Below are positions 8,001-15,801 of a DNA stretch of 64,000 nucleotides, piece after piece (position 1 is the stretch's first letter; every line of letters begins with the position of its first letter). The position numbers were made by a program, and so were the translations under genes. Source of the stretch: Pleomorphomonas sp. PLEO (GTDB lineage: Bacteria; Pseudomonadota; Alphaproteobacteria; Rhizobiales; Pleomorphomonadaceae); NCBI RefSeq assembly GCF_041320595.1, contig NZ_CP166625.1, positions 1,809,501 through 1,873,500 of the forward strand. The letters run 5' to 3'. The notes beneath the pieces were generated by a model. The model saw only the letters and a program-made list of their open reading frames with translations, was not told the DNA's origin and did no database searches.

Positions 8001-10289
8001 AGAACCGGATCCGGACACAGTCGCCGACGAGGTGGAATGCCGGCCGATCACCGCGCCGGCGCTGGTGAGGGTGCCCGCGGAATCAACCGCCAGCGTCGCA
8101 TTGCCGTAGAGGCCGACGAAGAGCTCGTCGCTCGTCGTCCAGGACGATCCAGCGCCGGTCACACGCACGCTGCTGGTGCTCGACGACGCCAGATTGCCGA
8201 TGGCGCCGATCGTGCTGGTGACCGTGCCGCCAGCCGAGACCGTCATCGTACCGACGCCGCCGCCACCGACATAGAGCGCCCCGCTGTTGGTCCAGGTCGA
8301 ACCGTTGCCGGCGATGGTGGCCGAGCCGGACGAGCCGATCCCGTCGGCGATGTTGGCGCGGGTGTCGACGACGGTGCCGCCGCCGGAGATCGCCAGCGAA
8401 CCGGTGGCCGAGCCGGCGTATCCGACGTAGAGCATGCCGGTATCGGTAAACTTGGATCCGCTGCCGGAGACGACGAGCGAACCGGTACTGCCGGCGCCGG
8501 CGGCGATGTAGGTCTCACCGCTCGTCACCTGACCGCTGGTGACGACGTTGAGCGTGCCGTTGCCTCCGTTGCCGAGATAGAGCGCGTTGGCGTTGGTCCA
8601 GGTGCTGCCACTGCCGGAAACGGTCACTGTGCCGGTGCTGCCGGCGTTCCAACCGATCAGGGCATTGTCGGAGGTGAGCGTCGCGCCCGCCGAAACCGTG
8701 AGGGTCCCTGTGCCCGAAACACCGACGCCGAGGCGACCGTCGACCGTCCACGCCGAGCCGGCTCCCGCCACCTCCGCCGTGCCGTTCGATCCACCGGTCG
8801 AGGCGATGCCGGCGGCGCCGGTGGTCAGCGATCCTCCGGTGACGACCCGCAGCGTGCCGTCGTCGGTGAGCGGTGTGCTGCCGAGGGAGAGAGAGCCGTC
8901 GTTCTCGACCTTCAACAGGCCGCCGTTGCCGACGACGAAGGAGGCCAGCCCGGAGATGGTCGCACTGCCGCCGGCGACGTCGAAGGTGCCGGTATTGGTG
9001 AAGGTGGTGGTGCCGGTGCTCGTCCACGATGCGCCGGTTACGCCCGAGGGCAGCAGGTTCCACGTTCCGCTGTTGGTGATGGTGTTGGTGCCGCCCGTGG
9101 TGGTGAAGCCACCATTGACGGTGCCGGAATTGCTGAAGGAGCCGGTGCCGGTGGCGGAGAGCGCGACCGCGACCGGATTGGACGTCGCCGTGGCGGTGAT
9201 GGTGCCGGAGTTGGTGACGGAGACGTTGCCGGCCGCGCTGGTGGCACTGATGCCGCCGAGGCCGGAGACCGAGCCGGCGTTGTCGACCGTTACCGTCCCG
9301 GACACGGTTTTCGCGTAGATGGCGACATCGTCGCGCGCCAGGATGTCGCCGGTGAGCGTGTTGGTGACGGAGACATCGCCGGAGGTCTGCGCGATCGCCT
9401 GGATGCCATTGTGACCGGACCCGGCATCGGTGATCGAGGTGTCGTCGTAGGCCCGAAGCGTACCGGAGTTGGTGATGGTGACGTTACCGGTTTCGCTCAG
9501 CGCCTGGATGGCGTTGTCGTCGCGGGCCGTGGCCGTGCCGGAGTTGGTGATGACGACGTCGCCGGCGCTTGACCAGGCAACCAAGCCCTGGCGGGTCGCC
9601 GACGTGACCGTCCCCGTGTTGGTAACGCTCGCGGTGCCGTTGTAGGCGATGGCGCGCGCGCCCGCGAGATAGGCTGAAACCGTGCCGTTGTTGGTGATCG
9701 ACACGAGGGTCGGCGAACCGGTGGTGCCGCTGCCGTCCGCGTAGAGGCCGCGATCATTGGTCGAGGTGACGGCGCCATTGTTGACGACGGTGACGTGGCC
9801 GAGGTTCGACGTCGCCGTGATGCCCGGACCGTCGGTGGCGGTGACCGTGGCAGCGCTGGTGACGGAGATGTCGCCGGAGACGTCGTTGCGCAGCCAGATC
9901 GCGCCGAAGCCGCCGACAGCGGTGATGTTCACCGTGGGGGCGATGTCGACCGTCAGCGTATGATCCGGGGCGAAGGTCTCCGAATAGACCGCGCTGTAGT
10001 CCGTACGGTTGATGGTCGTCGCGCCGGTGATCGTCAGAGTCTGGCTGGTCGGCGTCGCCGACGTCGAACTCGGCGCGATTTCGATGCTCTTGGTGGTCTC
10101 GTCGGAGACCGTCAGCGACGACGAGCCCGATCCAGTCAGAACCTGGATGGAATTCGCGTCGCAGTTGCTCGACGTCACGTTGCCCGTCGTCGTGCACGTA
10201 GCGAAAACCGGACCGCCTGACATGGCCAATGACGCCATACTCAAGAGAGCCAATCGACGAACGCCCCTCTGCCCTCGTTTCAGGACCAT
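5076..10289 (-). CDS. Type V autotransporter with repetitive passenger
   Basis: A 1737-residue classical (type Va) autotransporter. Residues 1-30 form a signal peptide ending PVFA, followed by a short disulfide candidate (C32, C43). Residues of about 100-450 are short beta-strand repeats of the VTNSGTVT type. From about 500 to 1120 there are eleven longer repeats of roughly 50 residues built on GSGSTWTNSGALYVG and GTLTVSAGGTVTS, then a passenger-associated transport repeat (GALTLSGANSYSRGTT). A C-terminal beta-barrel of about 280 residues ends in the typical aromatic WKF. The passenger should form a right-handed beta-helix displayed at the surface, probably in adhesion or biofilm; no catalytic motif is visible. 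An SD-like GAAGGGG precedes the ATG. Near-identical repeats allow recombination and could cause assembly error. Confidence 0.88.
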   Translation of the reverse strand: MVLKRGQRGVRRLALLSMASLAMSGGPVFATCTTTGNVTSSNCDANSIQVLTGSGSSSLTVSDETTKSIEIAPSSTSATPTSQTLTITGATTINRTDYSAVYSETFAPDHTLTVDIAPTVNITAVGGFGAIWLRNDVSGDISVTSAATVTATDGPGITATSNLGHVTVVNNGAVTSTNDRGLYADGSGTTGSPTLVSITNNGTVSAYLAGARAIAYNGTASVTNTGTVTSATRQGLVAWSSAGDVVITNSGTATARDDNAIQALSETGNVTITNSGTLRAYDDTSITDAGSGHNGIQAIAQTSGDVSVTNTLTGDILARDDVAIYAKTVSGTVTVDNAGSVSGLGGISATSAAGNVSVTNSGTITATATSNPVAVALSATGTGSFSNSGTVNGGFTTTGGTNTITNSGTWNLLPSGVTGASWTSTGTTTFTNTGTFDVAGGSATISGLASFVVGNGGLLKVENDGSLSLGSTPLTDDGTLRVVTGGSLTTGAAGIASTGGSNGTAEVAGAGSAWTVDGRLGVGVSGTGTLTVSAGATLTSDNALIGWNAGSTGTVTVSGSGSTWTNANALYLGNGGNGTLNVVTSGQVTSGETYIAAGAGSTGSLVVSGSGSKFTDTGMLYVGYAGSATGSLAISGGGTVVDTRANIADGIGSSGSATIAGNGSTWTNSGALYVGGGGVGTMTVSAGGTVTSTIGAIGNLASSSTSSVRVTGAGSSWTTSDELFVGLYGNATLAVDSAGTLTSAGAVIGRHSTSSATVSGSGSSWSTGAISIGGDAADPGTAGNGTLAISTGGTVTSTTARLGDVAGSTGTATISGSGSTWTLSDRIGVGTSGTGSLTVSAGGTVSSTGGIVGWNSTGTGTALITGSGSRWANTGVLYIGNQGDGTLTVSAGGAVTSTDGYVATESGSTSSATITGSGSAWTMSGDLLVGHNTGSNGTITISAGGSVSSLQAILGDLAGSSGTMVLTGEGSSMVASSDFNVGRFGTGSLTLTGGATLSSNRSYLGNEAGSSGTVVMSGAGTTWTTTGRLFVGTDGDGTLTISDGATIVASGLVIGWGSTSTGVLNVGAAAGDAAVAAGTLDVPAITFGSGNGRLVFNFTGSDTVAAQISGAGSLELYAGALTLSGANSYSRGTTVSGGTLTLGSSTAAGTGTITLAGTSTLAYTDGITVANAIDVTGTATLTIASGRATQSGAITGTGTYVVTGDGTLYLTGSSAGFTGTTSVDNGTLSVNGTLGGGVEVNSEGTLKGSGTVASVTVQSGGTIAPGNSIGTLTITGNYVQSAGSTYSVELGASGASDRIVVGGTAALAGSVSVASTSSGYSIGSRYTILTAAGGISGAYTSFNGTLSLFATAALDYDANAVYIDVTKSRTFASAAATRNQIATAAALDTIDQGGTLASAVAATQTVDDAQRTFDLLSGELHASLAGQMITDTRIVESVAIDRIRTAFDTVASSRPASTEPTSTDLTMWSRALGSWSRASGDGNSAGLSSALGGFLVGGDAPVFNGDVRVGILAGYARGHASEDGLSSEADTNDYHLGVYGGRQWGALGLRTGATLTVRDFATTRSISTSTLDEELTAHYTGTTGRVFGELGYGIHLDAANLEPFLGADYVHGEIGDHSEQGGAAALTTDSWSSDLGYTTLGMRASKDITVSGSALTLRGSLAWRHAFGDTTPSLVQRFVGSSPFSVSGVAIARDALAADVGLDVEVGRSATLGVSYGGQFGNRVTEQTARADFKWKF

Positions 10290-10637
10290 CGGGTTAGCGC
10301 CCCTTCAAATATAGTTACCGAATCATTATCCGCACATTTAGCAATGAGCATGGGCCCGTGCAAGTAGAAACACGTTGTTGCAACACTTTGGCAGAATGTG
10401 ATTTTTTGGGCTCTCCAAGCAGGTCTTTGCCTGTTTCATGAGGAGCCGGCTTTTATGAAGGTTGGCGATGGAAACAGATTGGCGGAGATCGTGTCCCACA
10501 GCGTGATATCCTGCGACATGGCTGGGCAAACGCCGCCGAATGGCGCGCGGCTTTGATGATCTATCCAAGACACATTGCGCCGACACTGCCGCCAGCGCAG
10601 CCAAATCCCTTTTCGCAGCTCGATAGCGCCTACCTTA
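10290..10637. other. Intergenic region upstream of the autotransporter
   Basis: About 350 bases between the autotransporter start and the end of the HxlR gene. I see only short, unconvincing reading frames. The 80 bases next to the autotransporter are AT-richer and probably hold its promoter, but no clear -35/-10 pair stands out. Confidence 0.4.
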
Positions 10638-10997
10638 TTATGCGCTGGGACGCCCGGCGGACCGCGATTGCCGTATGGCCTCATGATTGGATTCGGCCCA
10701 CGCCTTCATCAGGTTGACCGGCACGAGCAACGATATGCCGAGCGGTGTTAGCGTGTATTCCACTCGCTGGGGAACGACCGGATAGACCGTTCGCTTCACC
10801 AGCCCATCCAGTTCCAGCCGTCTGACCGTTTGCGAAAGCATCCTTTGGGAGATGTCGGGTATGCTTCTCCGAAGCTCGGAGAACCGCATTGTTCCTTGCT
10901 CGAGAAAGAGGAGCACCAACATGCTCCAGCGGTCCGACACCCGATGAAGCACGTCGCGGATCGGACAGTCTTCGAGGTTGTTTTCGATTGTTTCCAT
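10638..10997 (-). CDS. HxlR-family transcriptional regulator
   Basis: A 119-residue winged-helix regulator of the HxlR/MarR-like family. The family signature CPIRDVLHRVSDRWSMLVL starts at residue 11, followed by the recognition region RFSELRRSIPDISQRMLSQT and the wing RTVYPVVPQRVEYTLT. Relatives such as YodB and HypR sense quinones or disulfide stress through a conserved N-terminal Cys; here that is C11. The frame is open far upstream, but family length and the ATG at 10997 fix the start. It is divergent from a nitroreductase gene 123 bases away, a classic arrangement in which the regulator represses the flavoenzyme until electrophiles appear. The palindrome at 11016-11033 is the likely operator. 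Confidence 0.88.
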   Translation of the reverse strand: METIENNLEDCPIRDVLHRVSDRWSMLVLLFLEQGTMRFSELRRSIPDISQRMLSQTVRRLELDGLVKRTVYPVVPQRVEYTLTPLGISLLVPVNLMKAWAESNHEAIRQSRSAGRPSA

Positions 10998-11015
10998 GCT
11001 GGTGTCGATCAACCC

Positions 11016-11033
11016 GGTTACCACGCGGTAACC
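11016..11033. promoter_or_regulatory. Candidate HxlR operator
   Basis: The sequence GGTTACCACGCGGTAACC is a perfect inverted repeat (7-base arms, 4-base spacer) lying 18 bases upstream of the hxlR-type start and 88 bases upstream of the nitroreductase start. A further half-site, GGTAACA, lies near 11094 next to the nitroreductase start. Assignment to this regulator is by position. Confidence 0.6.
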
Positions 11034-11120
11034 AGGTAATATCTCGCTCCCTTTCTTGCGTGACTGGCGCCGTCTCAATAGCTTGAATGAGATGGTAACA
11101 AAAAGGAAGCAGGTTCTCCG

Positions 11121-11720
11121 ATGAGCATAAACCCACCGTCTCGCATCGCCGATTATCCCATCGAGGATTTCTTCACCGCCCGCTGGTCGCCGCGGGCCTT
11201 CGCGATGGACACGGTATCGGAACAGGAATTGCTGGGCCTGCTGGAAGCGGCACGCTGGGCGCCATCGGGCCTCAATGCCCAGCCGTGGCGTTTCGTCTAC
11301 AGCTTTCGTGGCGAGGCCGCATTCGATGCGATTCTGGCCTCGCTGTGGGAAGGTAATCAGGTTTGGGCGAAGAACGCCTCGGCTCTGATCGCCGTGGTAG
11401 CCAAGACGACGCTGATCCCGCCGGGAGCCGACAAGGAAGTTCCCAACCCGTCCTATAGCTTCGACGCAGGCGCGGCCTGGGGCTATTTCGCGGTCCAGGC
11501 CCATTTGCGCGGCTGGTCCTCGCATGCCATGGGCGGTTTTGATGCCGCGCGCGCCGCCGAGGCCATCGGAATGCCGGATGGATACGCCATGCAGGCTGTC
11601 GTTGCCATCGGCAAGAAGGGAAGCGTCGATGCTCTTCCGGAGGTGCTCCGAAAGCGCGAGGTGCCAAGCCCCCGCCGTCAAATCACCGACTCCGCCTTTC
11701 GCGGCAAGTTCGCCGTTTGA
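11121..11720 (+). CDS. Nitroreductase-family flavoprotein
   Basis: A 199-residue FMN-dependent oxidoreductase of the nitroreductase superfamily, which reduces nitroaromatics, quinones or similar electrophiles with NAD(P)H in the cytoplasm. The FMN-binding RWSPRAF (about residues 21-27) and the helix ARWAPSGLNAQPWRFVY (44-60) are diagnostic; DAGAAWGYFAVQAHLRGW and AMGGF follow the family order. The ATG follows AGGAAG-rich sequence. The gene is divergent from the HxlR regulator and its stop is close to the following SnoaL-like gene, so the two probably share a transcript induced when HxlR is inactivated. The physiological substrate is unknown. Confidence 0.85.
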   Translation: MSINPPSRIADYPIEDFFTARWSPRAFAMDTVSEQELLGLLEAARWAPSGLNAQPWRFVYSFRGEAAFDAILASLWEGNQVWAKNASALIAVVAKTTLIPPGADKEVPNPSYSFDAGAAWGYFAVQAHLRGWSSHAMGGFDAARAAEAIGMPDGYAMQAVVAIGKKGSVDALPEVLRKREVPSPRRQITDSAFRGKFAV

Positions 11721-11740
11721 GCCGACATGGATGGGCACCA

Positions 11741-12145
11741 ATGATGAGCGAGCATAACAAGATGATCGTCCGCAGGCTGGTGGAGGAGGTCCAGGTCGGT
11801 GGCGACTTCGAGGTCTTCGACGCCCTGATGCACCCCGATTTCGTGGATCACACGCCCTCACCGGGTTTCGCACCCACCAAGGACGGCGCGAGAGACCTGT
11901 ACCATGTCTTCCGAGCGGCCTTTCCCGACATGACCGCGACGATCGAGTTCCAGCTCGCCGAGGGCGATCTCGTCACCACACGCAAGATCTATGTCGCCAC
12001 CCACAAGGGAGCGTTCCTCGGCGTCGCGCCGACCGAGCGGTCGGTGACGTTCGACGTGATCGACGTGTTGAGGGTCAAGGCAGACGTCATCACCGACCAC
12101 TGGGGCGTGATGAACATCATGAAGCTGATGGCGCAGATCAGTTGA
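11741..12145 (+). CDS. SnoaL-like / ester-cyclase-type NTF2-fold protein
   Basis: A 134-residue protein with the SnoaL-like polyketide-cyclase pattern: VRRLVEEVQVGGDFEVFDALMHPDFVDHTP, then RDLYHVFRAAFPDMTATIEF and a strand pair ending in ITDHWGVMNIMKL. Such small cone-shaped alpha+beta barrels act as cyclases, isomerases or binding proteins. A longer TTG frame starts inside the previous gene, but tandem ATG codons at 11741/11744 are more natural. It probably forms an operon with the nitroreductase, whose stop is about 20 bases upstream. Its substrate cannot be told from sequence. Confidence 0.75.
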   Translation: MMSEHNKMIVRRLVEEVQVGGDFEVFDALMHPDFVDHTPSPGFAPTKDGARDLYHVFRAAFPDMTATIEFQLAEGDLVTTRKIYVATHKGAFLGVAPTERSVTFDVIDVLRVKADVITDHWGVMNIMKLMAQIS

Positions 12146-12176
12146 GGGGGATGACGTAAACCTGCCGGAGGTGGCG

Positions 12177-12782
12177 TCACTCGCCCTCGGGCAGCGCGAT
12201 GGTCGACGTTGCCTCGAGGATGTTGTCCGGGCCGCCCTTGGGTGGCCAGAGGCCGGCTGAGTAAGCGGCGGCTCGCAGCGCGGCGCGTTGGGCCAGGCTG
12301 TCGAAGCCCCAGATGTGGGTGATGCGGGGCGGGCCGTCGAGCGCATACATGTTGATCAGCAGGTGCGCTGTGTAGTCGCGGGCCGGCGCGATCGCTGCTT
12401 CCCAGCCGGCCAGCGTCGCCGGCAGGCCGCCGGGCTTCTGCTTGTAGGTGCGGACTTCGTAGACCGCGTCATGGGTGGCGCGCGCCGGCGGCAGGAAGGC
12501 AAAGGGGCTGTAGCTGTCCATCTCCAGGCCCGTTACCACGCCGCCGCCGTTGAACGGATTGGCGCTCAACAACGCGCGTTGCCGCTCCCGGCGCAGGGTG
12601 TCGGCGTCATTGAAGCGGCGCAGGACTAGCAGGCGCCCGAGCGGGCCGATCTCCGTGCGCCAGCAACCCAAAAGCGTGCCGGCGGCCTCGGGCATCGAAA
12701 CCCAGGCCCGCGCCGCTTTGGCCACCTCCGATATGGACAGAAGCGGCGCCGCCAGTGTCGTGAGTTCGTAGAGTTCGCGCAT
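12177..12782 (-). CDS. NIPSNAP-family protein
   Basis: A 201-residue protein with two dimeric alpha/beta-barrel (NIPSNAP-like) halves. The first begins MRELYELTTL; the second begins at about residue 109 with YEVRTYKQKPGGL and ends with an HIWGFDSLAQRAALR helix. NIPSNAP proteins are widespread and their bacterial role is poorly known. The TTG at 12803 could extend the frame by seven codons, but the ATG at 12782 has GGAG nine bases upstream. It converges on the SnoaL-like gene. Its 3' end is duplicated as a fragment at 4245-4326. Confidence 0.78.
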   Translation of the reverse strand: MRELYELTTLAAPLLSISEVAKAARAWVSMPEAAGTLLGCWRTEIGPLGRLLVLRRFNDADTLRRERQRALLSANPFNGGGVVTGLEMDSYSPFAFLPPARATHDAVYEVRTYKQKPGGLPATLAGWEAAIAPARDYTAHLLINMYALDGPPRITHIWGFDSLAQRAALRAAAYSAGLWPPKGGPDNILEATSTIALPEGE

Positions 12783-12975
12783 CGGGTGGATCTCCGTCGA
12801 CAAAAGGCGTGGGCGGCTTCGGTGATGGTCGAGTTTTTGATGAGAGCCAGGTCTGAGGGGTGATGGCGATAACGATGCGCCACGATGGGCGATGAAGATA
12901 GGTCTTCCGGGGCGATCGCTCTATTGTGATCGCCGCCAGGGCGGTCCGAGGGGGCGCCCCCGACCGCCGCCCCCG

Positions 12976-13578
12976 TCATGAGGCGATGATCCGTCGGACG
13001 GCTTCGACGGCCATGTCGGCGCTGACTGCGATTTCCTCATCGGTGGGCGCGTTGGTGGCGCCGACGATCTGCCAGACGTGGCTTTCGCCGACCAGCACCC
13101 CGAAGAAGGCGCGCATGGCGAGGTCGGCGTCCTGAGGCTTCAGCACGCCGGCCGCGATGGCCTTGCCGATGAACGTCCGCACCGAGGCGCCCACCGGCCC
13201 GGCGCCGGCCTCGTGGATGGCCTTGCCGAGTTCGTTGACGCGGCCGGCTTCCGAGGCGGCCAGACGGAAGAGGGCGGTTCTGTAAGGCTGGCAGAGATCG
13301 GCGGCGAAGCGGCGGCCGAACTTGCCGAGCAGGTCGAGGAAAGCGTCCACGGTATCGGGGCTGCCGAGGTCGTCGGCGAAGGGCAGCGTGGTGGAATAGG
13401 CGCGCACCATGGCCGCCAGCAGCCCCTCCTTGCTCTCGAAGTGATCGTAGAGATCGCGCTTGGAGACACGGGCCAGCTTGGCGATCTCCGCCGTGGTCGC
13501 GCCGGAAAAGCCCTTCGTTGCAAACACATCGGCCGCGGCCTCCAGGATGGCTGTTCGTCGTTCGTCGTCGCTTGTCAC
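12976..13578 (-). CDS. TetR/AcrR-family repressor
   Basis: A 200-residue TetR-type regulator. The N-terminal helix-turn-helix is textbook: AILEAAADVFATKGFSGATT, then AEIAKLARVSKRDLYDHFES with the recognition helix at about residues 34-45. The C-terminal domain follows the AcrR-like pattern of ligand binding. It is divergent from the FAD oxidoreductase gene 99 bases away, and two identical-arm palindromes in the gap are its probable operators. It should repress both itself and the oxidoreductase; the inducer is unknown. Confidence 0.88.
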   Translation of the reverse strand: MTSDDERRTAILEAAADVFATKGFSGATTAEIAKLARVSKRDLYDHFESKEGLLAAMVRAYSTTLPFADDLGSPDTVDAFLDLLGKFGRRFAADLCQPYRTALFRLAASEAGRVNELGKAIHEAGAGPVGASVRTFIGKAIAAGVLKPQDADLAMRAFFGVLVGESHVWQIVGATNAPTDEEIAVSADMAVEAVRRIIAS

Positions 13579-13602
13579 GGCGGTCTCTTTTGCTCCATTT
13601 TA

Positions 13603-13657
13603 TTGGTACCCATCAGTACCAAAGCATGTTATAGAGATTGGTACCACGTAGTACCAA
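13603..13657. promoter_or_regulatory. Twin TetR operators
   Basis: Two 20-base palindromes with the same arms, TTGGTAC-N6-GTACCAA, lie at 13603-13622 and 13638-13657, 35 bases centre to centre, between the divergent TetR and oxidoreductase genes. The second ends 20 bases before the oxidoreductase ATG, so bound repressor would block its transcription. Confidence 0.75.
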
Positions 13658-13677
13658 CCTATTCGAGCGGTCATTTC

Positions 13678-15801
13678 ATGAAAACGCTTCTCCTGGTCAA
13701 GCTGGCCTTTCTGCCGGCTATTGTCTTCTCCATCCTGACGGCGCTCGGCTATCGCCTGGCGGCGCTCGATGTGGCGGCGGTGATTTCCGTGCTCCTCGTC
13801 GCCCGCAATGTCGAGCGCGGGCGGAGCCGGCCGCTTGAAACCATGCTGCTGCTGACGCTCTCCGGCTCGGCGATCGTCACCTACCTCGGCTATGATCTGA
13901 CCGATCAATCGGTGGCCCTGCAGCTCCTGGGGCAAGCGGTTGGCGGCCTCTACGCCGCGGCGAGGGGACGGCCGTGGACATCGGACTATTCCTCCGTCCA
14001 GTTTCCGAACGCCGCCGCAAGCCCGGCCTTCAAGGCGATCAACACCATCCTGTCCACGCTGTGGATCGTGCTGTTCCTGGCTCTTGCGGCGCTCTCCTGG
14101 TGGCATGTCGAGGGCTGGTGGACGACGGGGATCGCGGTGGCCGGCATCGCCCTCAGCATCTGGGGCCCGAAGGTGATGATCCGGCTGATCGTCGGGCGGA
14201 CGATCGCCGCCCGCCAGCGCCAGCACTGGCCGCGCCCGAGTTTCGAGGGCAAGGCGCCCGGCGAATATGATGTCGCCGTGGTCGGCGGCGGCCTCGGCGG
14301 GCTGGTGTCCGCCGCGCTGCTGGCCGACGCCGGGCTGAAGGTGATCGTCGCCGAACAGCACGTCGTCCCCGGCGGCTACTGCCAGCACTGGATCCGCAAG
14401 GTTCGCCACGCCGGCGCCGTGCGCGCCTTCCGCTTCGATGGCGGCCTGCACGACTTTTCCGGCGTGCGCGACGGCGGGGCGATCACCGGCCTGCTCGCCC
14501 GGCTGGGCATCACGCTCGACTGGGTGCGCATCGGCCACTCCAACTGGCGCGACGGCGCGTCCGTTGCGGTGCCGCAAGACTGGCGGGAGTATGCGCGCCA
14601 GCTCGGCGAGGCGTTTCCCGGCAGCGCCGAGGGCATCGCGGCCGTGTTCGAAACCATGCGCAAGGTGAGCGAGGAGATGCGCTCCCTCGGCAAGGGCCAT
14701 TGTTCGGTGCCGATGCCGCCGCGAACCGTGTCGGCCATGCTGGCCTTCCAGCGCGACAACCCCACCGCCATGGCCTGGATGAACAAGCCGTTTGGCGATC
14801 TGCTCGCCACCTTCGTTCCGGATGAAGGCGCCCGGCGGGTGCTGAGCGGCCTCACCGGCTATCTCACCGACAAGGCGGACGAGCTGACGGTGGGCAACAT
14901 GGCGCCGATCTTCGGCTACTATTTTTACGGCGGCTTCTATCCCAAAGGCGGGTCGGGTAGCGTGTCCGAGGCGCTGGCCGACGCCATCCGCCAGCGGGGC
15001 GGCGAGGTGCTGCTGCGCGCGCCGGTGCGCTCCATCCTGGTGGAGGCCGGTCGCGCCGCTGGTATCGAGCTTCAGGACGGTCGCCGCATCAAGGCGCGGG
15101 CGGTGATTTCCAACGCCGACCTCAAGGCGACGTGCCTCAACCTGTTGCCCGAAGGGGCGCTGCCCGACGACTTCCGGCGCCGCATGCTCGGGGCCGAGCC
15201 CGCCGCCTCGGCCTTCATGGTGCATCTCGGCCTGGACATGCAGCCCGACCTCGCGGCGATGAGCAGGGTCGTTGGCGAGGATGGCCTTGCCGTCGGCGTG
15301 ATCTCGGCGACGGTGGCCGACCCGACCGGCGCTCCGGACGGCTACGGCACGCTGACGCTGCTCACCCTGGTGCCGCAAAGCGAGGCGGCGAGCTGGTTTG
15401 CCGGCACGGATGCCAGCGATCCCGACTTCGAGGCGCTGCGCACCAGCAACTCCTATATCGACCGCAAGGCGGCCGTCGGCGACCGGATGATCGCCGCCGC
15501 CAGCCGCCTGGTGCCCGGCCTCACCGACCACATCGTGCTGAGAGAAGACGCCTCGCCCGTCACCTTCGCCCGTTACGACCGGGCGAGCGGCGGCGCCATC
15601 TACGGCCTGGCGCGCGCCGATCGCCTCGCGGGACCGCAAACGCCGCTGTCGGGCCTCTACGTCGCCGGATCCGGCAACATCGGCCCAGGTGCCGAGGCGG
15701 CGTTCATCTCCGGCGCCTGGACGGCGGAGGCGATTGTGCCGGGGGTGCTGAGGGAAGGGGCGGTGGGGTTGTACGAACCGGCGACATCCCTGACAGAGTA
15801 G
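13678..15801 (+). CDS. Membrane-anchored FAD oxidoreductase, CrtI/retinol-saturase-like
   Basis: A 707-residue protein. Residues 1-175 hold about five hydrophobic helices. The rest is an FAD-dependent amine-oxidase/phytoene-desaturase fold: dinucleotide motif VVGGGLGGLVSAALLADAG (201-219), PGGYCQHW after it, and the C-terminal FAD signature GLYVAGSGNIGPGAEAAF. Relatives are carotenoid desaturases or isomerases and retinol saturases; no carotenoid genes adjoin, so the substrate is open. The open frame extends far upstream, but ATG 13678, just after the operators, suits a divergent promoter. The final eight residues (EPATSLTE) are encoded by an IS-end-like sequence, so the native C-terminus was probably replaced when the IS inserted. 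Confidence 0.8.
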   Translation: MKTLLLVKLAFLPAIVFSILTALGYRLAALDVAAVISVLLVARNVERGRSRPLETMLLLTLSGSAIVTYLGYDLTDQSVALQLLGQAVGGLYAAARGRPWTSDYSSVQFPNAAASPAFKAINTILSTLWIVLFLALAALSWWHVEGWWTTGIAVAGIALSIWGPKVMIRLIVGRTIAARQRQHWPRPSFEGKAPGEYDVAVVGGGLGGLVSAALLADAGLKVIVAEQHVVPGGYCQHWIRKVRHAGAVRAFRFDGGLHDFSGVRDGGAITGLLARLGITLDWVRIGHSNWRDGASVAVPQDWREYARQLGEAFPGSAEGIAAVFETMRKVSEEMRSLGKGHCSVPMPPRTVSAMLAFQRDNPTAMAWMNKPFGDLLATFVPDEGARRVLSGLTGYLTDKADELTVGNMAPIFGYYFYGGFYPKGGSGSVSEALADAIRQRGGEVLLRAPVRSILVEAGRAAGIELQDGRRIKARAVISNADLKATCLNLLPEGALPDDFRRRMLGAEPAASAFMVHLGLDMQPDLAAMSRVVGEDGLAVGVISATVADPTGAPDGYGTLTLLTLVPQSEAASWFAGTDASDPDFEALRTSNSYIDRKAAVGDRMIAAASRLVPGLTDHIVLREDASPVTFARYDRASGGAIYGLARADRLAGPQTPLSGLYVAGSGNIGPGAEAAFISGAWTAEAIVPGVLREGAVGLYEPATSLTE
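15777..15796 (+). repeat. Extra copy of the IS left terminal repeat
   Basis: ACCGGCGACATCCCTGACAG differs at one base from the IS left end at 15802-15821 and lies five bases outside it. It encodes the last residues of the oxidoreductase. It may be a second transposase-binding site or a relic of an earlier insertion. Confidence 0.75.

Noticed and set aside
7497..9572. 691-codon plus-strand frame inside the autotransporter
   Set aside because: Repetitive Gly/Arg/Asp-rich shadow of the passenger repeats on the other strand.
10338..10604. 88-codon minus-strand frame in the autotransporter upstream region
   Set aside because: No SD, no domain and unlikely residue composition.
13600..15639. Minus-strand frame of 679 codons opposite the FAD oxidoreductase
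   Set aside because: Composition is that of an antisense shadow; FAD-binding motifs are on the plus strand.
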